Positions 56,801-64,000 of a stretch of DNA of 64,000 nt are shown piece after piece. A program made the position numbers and the translations under genes. The first letter of the stretch is position 1. Each line of letters begins with the position of its first letter. Source of the stretch: an uncultured Desulfobacteraceae bacterium (GTDB lineage: Bacteria > Desulfobacterota > Desulfobacteria > Desulfobacterales > Desulfatirhabdiaceae); NCBI GenBank assembly GCA_903839535.1, contig CAIMCT010000162.1, positions 1-64,000 of the forward strand, read 5' to 3'. Under the pieces are notes generated by a model. The model was not told the DNA's origin and did not search any database. It saw only the letters and a list, made by a program, of their open reading frames with translations.

Positions 56801-59800
56801 CAGAAACATCACCCGCTTGATCCAGCAATGGGGCGGCCTTCCAGATCACTGTGTAGAGCGCCGTGTCCCCTTTCCCTTTAATCCCCGCAAGCAGAGTCTC
56901 CCGTGTAGCACTTTTCACCAGAAACCCTTCCACCTCGACAACTGCGCGACCAGTCTCGTCGTACAGGCAAAAATCAAGCTCCCTGCTTTCGTTCAAATCT
57001 CCAGCGCCGCGCAGACGGGCATGGCTCCAGAGAACCGAATATAGGCGGGATGTTATCCTCAATCGCTTGATGCCGACGGGAATCTGATTTTCTTGACTGG
57101 ATCCGTGCATCATGATCGGCGAAGCCGCCTGCAGGCTTGCATCGAATAATCCGGGATGAAGTCTGTATTCTGACATCTCTGCTTCAACCGTCCCATTAGC
57201 CCGCAAAAATCCCAGAGACTCCCGCTCTCCTGTCATCAACTGTTCGATTCCCTGAAAACCTGGACCATACTCAATCCCATTTTCCATGAATCCGCGGTAA
57301 TGGTCTTCTACCGAATGATGCTCCCTGCACCTGGCCTTCAAATCCTCAAGCCTCTCTGTTCGACGATATTCTCCTCTTCCGCTGCGGATCATTCCCGTAG
57401 CATGGAGCCGCCATTCCGCCTCTCCCGGCGGAGGATAGTTGGAGGGTGCAGAGTTAGAGAGCGTCTCACTGAATATCTCGAAGGCGTATCCCCCAGCATC
57501 TTCAGGATGCAGAATCGTCTGCAACCGGACTGCTTCCCTGGTGGGTGTGATATGCATATCAGGATGGCGGACACCCATTATCTCGCTCCGCGATGGCAGA
57601 ATAAGCGGCTGCAGGATAGAGAAATCCTTGATCGTCAAATCCTCCGATCTTAGCAGCTCCGAACCCCCGGCAAGCGCCATCTCTACATACCCGGTAGCCG
57701 GAAACACGACCTCCCCATAAATCCGGTGATCCCCCAGAAACGAAGGCGAATCCTTAGTGATCCTCGATTCGAAGATGACATCCCGATGTGCTGTCGGCAA
57801 CCTTCGCCCCAACAGTGGATGCACTGTTCGGCCGGGAATGCTCCGTGAATCAACACGCCTTGTTCCCATGTCCTTGATCCAGTAGCGTTTCCTCTGAAAC
57901 GGATAGGTCGGCAGAACGACTTTATTCCTTTCATAGTCATGATCGAACCCTTTCCAGTCCGGGGTTATCCCCTTACCATACAATGCACCCAGACTCTCAA
58001 GCATCCGTCGCCAATCGTTTTGCCCAGCTTGCAGGCTCGGCAGCCATGTCCCGTATCCGTCAGGCAAGCACCTGCGCCCCATCTCCAATAGCACCGGATT
58101 AGCACCTATCTCAAGGAATATTCCGCACCCCTCACGCTTGAGCGTCTCCATCCCCGCCTGGAACTTCACAGGTTCCATGAAATGGCGCGCCCAGTAGTCC
58201 GGCTGAGCCATCTCATCGGTGGTCAGCTCTCCGGTCAGGCTTGATACAATCCCGATACGAGGGGTTTTGAATGATGAATGATGTCCACGCCCGGTAACAA
58301 GTTTCAGACCATCCTCCAAAGAGAACACTCCGGATGCACACGCCGCTGCGTACTCTCCAACGTCATGGCCCATCACAAGCGACGGCTCGATCCCCCAGCT
58401 CTTCCACAACTCAAAAAGCGCATAAGAAACTGCAAATAGCGCTGGCTGGCTGTAGGCAGTATCGTTCAGTTCCACACGTTGCTCTGCGGAATAGATCACA
58501 TCAAGCAGGGGGCTTTTCAGTATCCCATTCAGGATATTGGCGCATTGATTCATGACCGCACGAAATATCGGCGCAGTTTCGTACAGAACCCTGCCCATAC
58601 CCGCATACTGAGAACCCTGACCGGTAAAGAGGAAGGCGATTTTTCCGGCCTCCTCATTAGTCATATACGATAGACCCGTCTTGACACCCGCGTTCTCACG
58701 ACCTTCCTGATGAGCCAGGCAGCCTGCCGCAATATCCTCCCGTGTAGCGCCAATCACAGCCAGACGCTCCTCGAAGTGTGACCGTCCCGTATTGGCAGTA
58801 TAACACACGTCAGCAATCGCCTCTTCAAAGATAGGGCGAATACAAGATTCGCCCCCACGATTTTCGGGATGATCCGCCAGGTGTGCAGCGTATCGTCCCG
58901 CCAGCGCCTTTAACGCCGGCTCCCCCTTGGCCGAAAGCGCCAGAAGATGAAACGGACGGTCTTTGTCATTGCATAGCCTGCTGGAAGCAGGCTCTACTTT
59001 CCCGAAAACAGGTCCCTCCTCCAATACGACATGTGCGTTCGTGCCGCTCGCTCCGAAGGCGCTCACCCCGGCTAATCTCTTCTTTCCCGCCGACCATTCC
59101 CTCGGTTCGGTTGGTATCTCGAATGGCAGCTTCTCCCACGCGATGTGAGGACTGGGTTTACGAAAATGCAGATGTGGAGGAATCTCCCCCTGCTGCAACG
59201 ACAATACTACCTTGATCAACCCCGCAATCCCCGCCGCCGCCTCCAGATGCCCGATGTTCGTTTTCACCGACCCGATCACAAGCGGGTCTGTTTTCGATCT
59301 CCCGCCGAAAACCTTAGCAAGCGAACCTACCTCAATCGGATCTCCCAGAGAGGTCCCGGTCCCGTGTGCCTCAATATATCCAACATCACCGGCCTTCACT
59401 CCCCCGATAGAAAGCGCCCGACGGATTACATCCTCCTGGGCCGGTCCGCTCGGAACTGTCAAGCCCGCGGTCGGTCCATCCTGGTTCACCGCACTGCCCC
59501 GGATCAGCGCCAGAATCCGGTCCCCGTCAGCTACTGCGTCAGATAGCCGCTTCAGTACGACAACCCCGCAGCCCTCGCTACGAACATACCCGTCAGCAGA
59601 CGCATCGAATGTCTTGCACCTTCCGTCGGGAGCAAGCATCTTCGCCTTCGAAAAATTGATCGATAGCTCCGGCAGCAAAATCACGTTCACCCCACCGGCC
59701 AGCGCCATATCGCACTCTCTGGAGCGAAGACTCTGACATGCCAGATGCACCGCCACCAACGACGACGAACATGCAGTATCCACCACCATGCTTGGCCCCG

Positions 59801-60416
59801 TCAAACCCAGCATATATGACAGCCGGCCTGCAGCAACGCTCAGGGCACCGCCGGTGGCAAAGTAGGGATCGATTCCTTCGTAATCTTGTTGCATATACCG
59901 AAGCGCCGCATAATCGAAGGCGCCGATTCCCATAAAAACGCCAGCAGAGGTTCCTCGCAGGCCAGCATGGACGATCCCAGCGTTCTCTATCGCTTCCCAG
60001 CACACCTCCAGAAGCAGCCGCTGTTGCGGGTCCATCCCGATAGCTTCCTTCCGTGATATCCCGAAAAAGGGGGCATCGAAATGATCCACATTAGGCAGGA
60101 ACCCACCGTAACGGGTACACATCTTGCCCGGGGCATCGGGATCAGGATCGTAAAGGGCATCAATATCCCACCGGTCTTTCGGTACTTCTGTGATGGCATC
60201 CACGCCATGACTGAGAACTTGCCAGAAACCCTCCGGATTTACAACATTCCCCGGAAATCGGCATCCCATCCCCACTATAGCCAGGGGTTCTGACCGGATG
60301 AGTTCAAGCGTCTCAATCTTTACCCGCGCCTCCTGAAGGGCGTTGAGTAGCCTCTGCGCGGAAGAGTTGTCGGGATTTGCTACTGGATGGAACATTCTGT
60401 CTTTTGGCCGGTCCAT
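53883..60416 (-). CDS. Type I PKS module KS-AT(degenerate)-DH-ER-KR-ACP
   Basis: KS DTACSSSL; AT MGHDVGEY with central deletion; DH DHRIYGEVVFP; ER AAAGGVGLAAIQIAQ; KR TGGLGALG / SNYAAANAF; ACP LGIDSLMAVEL; TAATG overlap with next gene. Confidence 0.94.
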   Translation of the reverse strand: MDRPKDRMFHPVANPDNSSAQRLLNALQEARVKIETLELIRSEPLAIVGMGCRFPGNVVNPEGFWQVLSHGVDAITEVPKDRWDIDALYDPDPDAPGKMCTRYGGFLPNVDHFDAPFFGISRKEAIGMDPQQRLLLEVCWEAIENAGIVHAGLRGTSAGVFMGIGAFDYAALRYMQQDYEGIDPYFATGGALSVAAGRLSYMLGLTGPSMVVDTACSSSLVAVHLACQSLRSRECDMALAGGVNVILLPELSINFSKAKMLAPDGRCKTFDASADGYVRSEGCGVVVLKRLSDAVADGDRILALIRGSAVNQDGPTAGLTVPSGPAQEDVIRRALSIGGVKAGDVGYIEAHGTGTSLGDPIEVGSLAKVFGGRSKTDPLVIGSVKTNIGHLEAAAGIAGLIKVVLSLQQGEIPPHLHFRKPSPHIAWEKLPFEIPTEPREWSAGKKRLAGVSAFGASGTNAHVVLEEGPVFGKVEPASSRLCNDKDRPFHLLALSAKGEPALKALAGRYAAHLADHPENRGGESCIRPIFEEAIADVCYTANTGRSHFEERLAVIGATREDIAAGCLAHQEGRENAGVKTGLSYMTNEEAGKIAFLFTGQGSQYAGMGRVLYETAPIFRAVMNQCANILNGILKSPLLDVIYSAEQRVELNDTAYSQPALFAVSYALFELWKSWGIEPSLVMGHDVGEYAAACASGVFSLEDGLKLVTGRGHHSSFKTPRIGIVSSLTGELTTDEMAQPDYWARHFMEPVKFQAGMETLKREGCGIFLEIGANPVLLEMGRRCLPDGYGTWLPSLQAGQNDWRRMLESLGALYGKGITPDWKGFDHDYERNKVVLPTYPFQRKRYWIKDMGTRRVDSRSIPGRTVHPLLGRRLPTAHRDVIFESRITKDSPSFLGDHRIYGEVVFPATGYVEMALAGGSELLRSEDLTIKDFSILQPLILPSRSEIMGVRHPDMHITPTREAVRLQTILHPEDAGGYAFEIFSETLSNSAPSNYPPPGEAEWRLHATGMIRSGRGEYRRTERLEDLKARCREHHSVEDHYRGFMENGIEYGPGFQGIEQLMTGERESLGFLRANGTVEAEMSEYRLHPGLFDASLQAASPIMMHGSSQENQIPVGIKRLRITSRLYSVLWSHARLRGAGDLNESRELDFCLYDETGRAVVEVEGFLVKSATRETLLAGIKGKGDTALYTVIWKAAPLLDQAGDVSGRWMIFADAGGLGEKTAGALKAMGAEIVLVYRGESYTQEDEERYRVNPLEPEDFRRLLKDVLEVHPAFGCKGVLHLWSLDSGEETERLSIEQGKVFGCGSILHLVQALSSAKHQPRLWLATRGAQAVGDLIQSVSVHQSPLWGFQRVIALEHPEFRSVCIDLDPQKDIEEERHLLAELCDSEGPDGEDRIAYRGRVRYGARLIKAVQRKPVRRETAPRRMRIHEYGIIGNLTLEPMERRKPSRGEVEIKVSATGLNFRDVLRALGMLKEYEAQLQDASDARFGFECSGKIAAVGQGVEKLKVGDDVIAWLTVEGSLGSYVTVDISWVAKKPGWMSHEDAATIPLAFLTACYGLERLAKIRKGELVLIHAAAGGVGLAAIQIAQRAGARIYATASPGKWEYLKSLGVEAVMNSRTLTYAQEIKALTGGKGVDVILNSLTGEYIPKNLDILAEGGRFLEIGKIGIWDGERVRHNRPDVQYHPFDLGDVARNNPGLLQELLTGLMADFERGELKPLKRTVFGLDDGANAFRYMAQARHIGKVVLTAEAKGVRIRPDATYLITGGLGALGLETARWLVENGATNLVLAGRGQGSATAKEQIVSGGATGRSPLLEHPGVRVNIIEADIAKRTDVARLFELLSGMPQLKGIIHSAGVIDDGILIKQDMERFRKVLLPKVDGAWNLHEATLGLKLDFFVCYSSVASVIGSAGQSNYAAANAFLNGFVHERRRVGLHGLSINWGPWELGMAARLKNRDRERIAASGIRAIYPENGFRILEQLLLQDETEVCVLPVNWGGATGRSPQLDLGRNYRRVMEESSGRKSVSMDKSAILGKLEVTIAEQKRMVLLDYVQMQVAAVLGENVPDGIRPRQRLFDLGIDSLMAVELKNRLQSGLSIPLGATLVFDYPTVEALVDHLLEELFFRKEPERSSVKWRGDRPVAPTKTGDAESTPVDIGLEDASQDEIALMLAKELEAGKEN
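53997..54021. repeat. Family A repeat (GGGGCGACCGGCCGGTCNCCCC), frame GDRPVAP
   Basis: ttggggcgaccggccggtcccccctcc. Confidence 0.9.
54408..54434. repeat. Family A repeat, frame GATGRSP
   Basis: ttggggcgaccggccggtcgcccctcc. Confidence 0.95.
54978..55005. repeat. Family A repeat, frame GATGRSP
   Basis: taggggcgaccggccggtcgcccctccac. Confidence 0.95.
57538..57592. repeat. Family E repeat, diverged (SEIMGVRHPDMHITP)
   Basis: gtgggtgtgatatgcatatcaggatggcggacacccattatctcgc, same DH position as 50811. Confidence 0.85.
58832..58859. repeat. Family B repeat, unexpanded (GGESCIRP)
   Basis: atagggcgaatacaagattcgcccccac, same linker position as 52256-52368. Confidence 0.92.
58975..58997. repeat. Family H repeat (KVEPASSRL)
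   Basis: GCCTGCTGGAAGCAGGCTCTAC. Confidence 0.85.
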
Positions 60417-60420
60417 ACTA

Positions 60421-63400
60421 TTATCCTTTCAGCAACGATTCGAGCTTTGCAAGCTCATTTGCGATCGAATCATTGATTTCCTCTGCGGACAGAACCACAA
60501 CGGCTCCGCTCCCTTTATCCTTGTGGTGCTCCAGTGTCGTTTGATGGCTTTGGTCATCAGCCATCCCTATCTCTTCGAAAAGATAGCCGGCGATCTTATC
60601 CACCGTTGGATAATCAAAAACCAGAGTCGGCCTTAATGGTCTTCCCATGTCCATTTCGAACTTATTCTTCAACTCCATGGCCATTAGCGAATCAATTCCG
60701 AGGTCGAAAAGCCCCTGGTCGGGTGATATCCGCTTTGCCTGCTTCAAATGAAGCACCATCGCTACCTGCATCTGCACATAATCTATCAGAGCTGTCCTGC
60801 GTTGTCCGGCAGGCATCTCCTCCAGTTTCCCGATGATGGCGGACTTTTTCTCCGACGCATTCCTCTTACCTGGACTTTCCTCCGTCACCGCCTGAAAAAA
60901 GGGTGGAGTCATTCCTTGGTAATGGTAGCTAAGATACTTGTCCCAGCTCACCGGCAGCACAGATGCCTCAGTCTCATCATGAAGAATCAATTGCTCCAGT
61001 ATATCAAATCCTTCCACAGGAGAAATAGCCTTGATCCCGCGGGCTGCAATACGCTCAGCATCCCGATTTTCCAGTCCAGCCGCCATCCCGAGTTCCCACG
61101 GTCCCCAGTTGACGCTTAGCCCATGCAGCCCTTGCCTCCTGCGTTCGTACATGAATCCATTCAGGAAAGCATTGGCCGCCGCGTAGTTGGACTGGCCAGC
61201 CGACCCGAGTACTGATGCTACGGAAGAAAAGCAGACAAAGAAATTGAGATTCAGACCCAGAGTCGCTTCGTGCAGGTTCCAGGCGCCATCGGCCTTTGGC
61301 GAAATCACTTTATGGAATCGTCCCATATCCTGCTTCATCAGGACACCGTCTGATAGAACACCGGCAGCATGAATAATCCCCTTGAGCGGCGGCATCCCGG
61401 AGAGTAGAGACGACCGGCCGGTCGCCCCTCCACATAACCGTGCAACATCCGCCCGTTTTGCGACATCCGCCTTGAGTACCTCCACCCTTACTCCCAACTG
61501 TCTTAGCTTACGAACCTGCTCCTCCGCCGCTGCTGATCCTTCGTTTCGCCCCACAAGCACCAGGTTTACGGCCCCCTTCTCCACCAGCCACCTGGCTGTC
61601 TCGAGTCCGAGTGCTCCGAGTGCTCCGGTGATCAGATATGTTGCATCCGGCAGTAGAGTCAACCTCCCCTTGTATGGCAATAGCAGCGGCATGATCCTTG
61701 CGCCATAGCGTGAATGATCCCGAATCATGATCCGGTCTTCCATGTCGGCCCAGAGTATGGATTCGAAAAGGAGCGTTGTCTGATAACTGAAGGCTGAAGG
61801 TCGCCATCTGTCACCTGTCATCTGTTGTCTGTCATCTGTAAGGCCAATATCAATACATGAACATTTCCATTCCGGATGCTCCATCCGGATCACGTTTCCC
61901 AGTCCCCAGATCAACGATTGATGGGGACAAAGGCCTGGTTCCAGGGATGTTACAGGCGGTAGGCAATTACTGCATGCCGCTGATTGGGCACCATTAGTAA
62001 CGAGCCATAGTCGGGGCTGAACCTCAGCTTTACTTCCCGCCAGAGCCTGGACGAGATAAAGGATACTCCCGCAGGCCAGCGCCTCTGCTTTTTCCAGAGA
62101 ACCCTGGCTCATCCCGTCCCCTGTATCAAGGCTCCAGAGATGGATGATACCTTTGCAGGGGTGATTGTTGTTGCAGCATTCATCGACAAGACGGATAAAA
62201 TCCGCAGGCTCGCCGGGATTGATCAAGTAGGGGCGACCGGCTGGTCTCTTCCCCGTTAGGGCGACCGCCCGGTCGCCCCTACCTTTCTGGTTGTATTCAG
62301 GACCGGGAAAGATGAGGATAGCAGATTCTCCTTCCTTCTGTAAAAGTCCGCCGATGGTGTCTCCCACGCCTCCGTTGTCCGAAAAAATGAGCCATCTTCC
62401 TGGCGCGGCATTGCCAGATTGCATCTCCTGGCGCCTGACCGGATGCCTGACCGGGCACCCGATCGGAAGCCAGTTCACACGATACAGCCATTCCTCACGA
62501 CTTTCCTTGGGCAAAAAGTTGGATGGAACATCCTGTTGCTCCTTTCGGTGGTTCAACAGCAGGTCACTGGTGAGTTTTCTTGCGTTCAGGCCGCTGATCT
62601 TCATGAGAGTCCTGCCTCTCTCATCGAACAGGGTGATGTCCCCAGACATCCCTTTGGTGAGCGGATCAATTGCGCTAATTGTCGAATGGCACCACAGTCG
62701 TCCGCCCGACTCCGGCCAAAATATCTCCTGACCAAAAAACTGCATCTCACCCAGGGAAAAAGGGATATAGGTGGCGTTTTGATCTTCCAACCAAAAGTTG
62801 GAGCTAATCTTGTCTTCGTCTAATTGCGAATATAAGATTCGCTCCTCCATACGGTGATCGCTTGACCCTGCCGCCCATAGCCGTTGACCCCAGATGCAAA
62901 AAAACTGGAAACAGGAATCAATGAGACCCGGATAGCCGGATGGAACATTCTGCAAAAAGCTGGATGGAATATCCTGATGCTCCATCAGGTGGCTTTCGTA
63001 GCTAACCGGAGTATCTGAATGCCGGCATATCGTCATAGGAGCCTCCAGAAGGCAGAACGCCTCCCTACCCTGCCTCCAGATATTCCTGATCCACCTGAAA
63101 GAGTCGCCGAGGTGGTGGCCGGCCTGTGATATCTCCGCATAGAACACCGAGGCATCAATCTCCTCCCACTTAGTTTTCGCCTCTTCCCTCCGTAGAGAGG
63201 CATCAGCCATGGGCGCTATCAGTATTTCTTCCGGAATCCTGATCTTTCCGGAGACATTGCAATCATATATGTTGGGGCGACCGGCAGGTCTCCCCAACAC
63301 TTCCTCCCCTTCTTTGTAGGAGCGGACAAAAGAGCTTCCGGCAAACCCGTCCGCTCCAGACCCGTCTCTACTCATTATATGAAAGCTGAAAAGCCCCTCC

Positions 63401-64000
63401 GACTCCGGGGCAATCAACATCTGGACAAGCAAGGTGTCTCCCTCCCCGATTGTCATAGCTTGCTCCATCAGTACATTTTCCAGAACGGCGGCTTCCAGAT
63501 GGAACGACTCCTTGATCGCCTGCAAAATCAAGGCAAAATAAGTAGCACCGGCAACCACCACCGTCCCGAACAATTGATGGTCCTTCAGAAAGGCCGGGAA
63601 ATTTCTGCGGAAGACCGTTTCAAAGCGTATCTCGCGGGACATCGGAAGGTTGAGGCGCCTGCCGAGCAAAGGATATGGCAAACAATCTTGGGGCGACCGG
63701 CCAGTCGCCCCTACACAGGATATTCCATCTGGTTTCCCGGGGTCACCTGTGGTATCCACCCAGAATCGCTCGCGCCGCTTATACCGATCCGCGAGCAGGG
63801 GCAACCGGCAGGTCGCCCCTACACAGTATATATCGTTGTCTTTGTTGGGACGACCGGCCGGTCGCCCCTCCATTTCCGGGGCCTCTTCCAGCACGATATG
63901 GGCATTCGTTCCGCTGAAACTAAAAGCACTGACACCGGCGATCCGCCGTCCCTCCGCAGGCAACCAGGGCCTTCCCTGAGTCGCCACATCAATAGGCATG
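60421..64000 (-). CDS. Type I PKS module, 5'-partial: KS(C-term)-[no AT]-DH-KR-ACP
   Basis: GVSAFSFSGTNAHIVLEEAP followed about 35 aa later by the post-AT motif ADRYKRRERFWVD; DH DHQLFGTVVVAG; KR TGALGALG / SNYAAANAF; ACP LGIDSLMAMEL. Confidence 0.9.
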   Translation of the reverse strand, partial: MPIDVATQGRPWLPAEGRRIAGVSAFSFSGTNAHIVLEEAPEMEGRPAGRPNKDNDIYCVGATCRLPLLADRYKRRERFWVDTTGDPGKPDGISCVGATGRSPQDCLPYPLLGRRLNLPMSREIRFETVFRRNFPAFLKDHQLFGTVVVAGATYFALILQAIKESFHLEAAVLENVLMEQAMTIGEGDTLLVQMLIAPESEGLFSFHIMSRDGSGADGFAGSSFVRSYKEGEEVLGRPAGRPNIYDCNVSGKIRIPEEILIAPMADASLRREEAKTKWEEIDASVFYAEISQAGHHLGDSFRWIRNIWRQGREAFCLLEAPMTICRHSDTPVSYESHLMEHQDIPSSFLQNVPSGYPGLIDSCFQFFCIWGQRLWAAGSSDHRMEERILYSQLDEDKISSNFWLEDQNATYIPFSLGEMQFFGQEIFWPESGGRLWCHSTISAIDPLTKGMSGDITLFDERGRTLMKISGLNARKLTSDLLLNHRKEQQDVPSNFLPKESREEWLYRVNWLPIGCPVRHPVRRQEMQSGNAAPGRWLIFSDNGGVGDTIGGLLQKEGESAILIFPGPEYNQKGRGDRAVALTGKRPAGRPYLINPGEPADFIRLVDECCNNNHPCKGIIHLWSLDTGDGMSQGSLEKAEALACGSILYLVQALAGSKAEVQPRLWLVTNGAQSAACSNCLPPVTSLEPGLCPHQSLIWGLGNVIRMEHPEWKCSCIDIGLTDDRQQMTGDRWRPSAFSYQTTLLFESILWADMEDRIMIRDHSRYGARIMPLLLPYKGRLTLLPDATYLITGALGALGLETARWLVEKGAVNLVLVGRNEGSAAAEEQVRKLRQLGVRVEVLKADVAKRADVARLCGGATGRSSLLSGMPPLKGIIHAAGVLSDGVLMKQDMGRFHKVISPKADGAWNLHEATLGLNLNFFVCFSSVASVLGSAGQSNYAAANAFLNGFMYERRRQGLHGLSVNWGPWELGMAAGLENRDAERIAARGIKAISPVEGFDILEQLILHDETEASVLPVSWDKYLSYHYQGMTPPFFQAVTEESPGKRNASEKKSAIIGKLEEMPAGQRRTALIDYVQMQVAMVLHLKQAKRISPDQGLFDLGIDSLMAMELKNKFEMDMGRPLRPTLVFDYPTVDKIAGYLFEEIGMADDQSHQTTLEHHKDKGSGAVVVLSAEEINDSIANELAKLESLLKG
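61405..61433. repeat. Family A repeat (GGATGRSS)
   Basis: tagagacgaccggccggtcgcccctccac. Confidence 0.9.
62228..62282. repeat. Family A tandem pair (RGDRAVALTGKRPAGRPY)
   Basis: taggggcgaccggctggtctcttcccc gttagggcgaccgcccggtcgccccta. Confidence 0.9.
62518..62535. repeat. Family J repeat (TGGATGGAACATCCTG, QDVPSNF)
   Basis: Also 62936-62977 (two tandem copies, QDIPSSFLQNVPSGY). Confidence 0.7.
62936..62977. repeat. Family J tandem pair
   Basis: ccggatggaacattctgcaaaaagctggatggaatatcctg. Confidence 0.75.
63271..63298. repeat. Family A repeat, frame GRPAGRPN
   Basis: gttggggcgaccggcaggtctccccaac. Confidence 0.9.
63689..63871. repeat. Cluster of three family A repeats occupying the position of the missing AT domain
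   Basis: 63689-63715, 63797-63824, 63844-63871; read as GATGRSP, GATCRLP and GRPAGRPN. Confidence 0.93.

Noticed and set aside
63689-63871. GRPAGRP/GATGRSP peptides as a real protein motif
   Set aside because: They occur in three frames of one DNA palindrome, so the conserved unit is DNA, not peptide
47731-64000. Calling this a classical trans-AT PKS
   Set aside because: No discrete AT gene in the window, and AT remnants show the modules descend from cis-AT modules
21067-64000. MbtH-like protein or 4'-phosphopantetheinyl transferase in the cluster
   Set aside because: Looked for small ORFs with these features and found none; may lie outside the window

Overview
The window has three parts. 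(1) Positions 1-10.5 kb hold a tlyA-type rRNA methyltransferase (5'-partial), then a dense minus-strand signalling block: a methyl-accepting chemotaxis protein, a sigma54-type response regulator and four receiver/histidine-kinase proteins. (2) Positions 10.6-21 kb are accessory: a (ATCA)n microsatellite, a BrnT/BrnA-type toxin-antitoxin pair, a MacA-MacB-TolC-type tripartite efflux operon preceded by a 56-bp near-perfect palindrome, leuB, an orphan larB and an omptin-like fragment. (3) Positions 21-64 kb are a minus-strand, tightly spaced hybrid PKS/NRPS cluster running off the right edge. It contains three reducing PKS modules, a TAP-like secreted hydrolase with a Cys at the nucleophile position, two paralogous NRPSs, a McyE-like megasynthase (KS-AT-cMT-ACP-AMT-C-[A scar]-PCP-E-C), an asparagine synthase and an Asp/Glu racemase. 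The cluster is unusual in several ways. All three visible PKS modules lack a functional cis-AT: two share GHS->GHD plus a central deletion, and one has no AT. The only intact AT sits in the McyE-like protein. ER and A domains have been excised leaving scars. One NRPS is a decaying copy of its neighbour. One NRPS ends in a domain resembling acyl-ACP reductase (AAR/COG5322). About ten families of short palindromic repeats sit in frame inside the megasynthase genes, often at linkers and deletion junctions, reminiscent of Rickettsia palindromic elements. All statements come from reading the sequence and the supplied ORFs; no search or alignment program was run.
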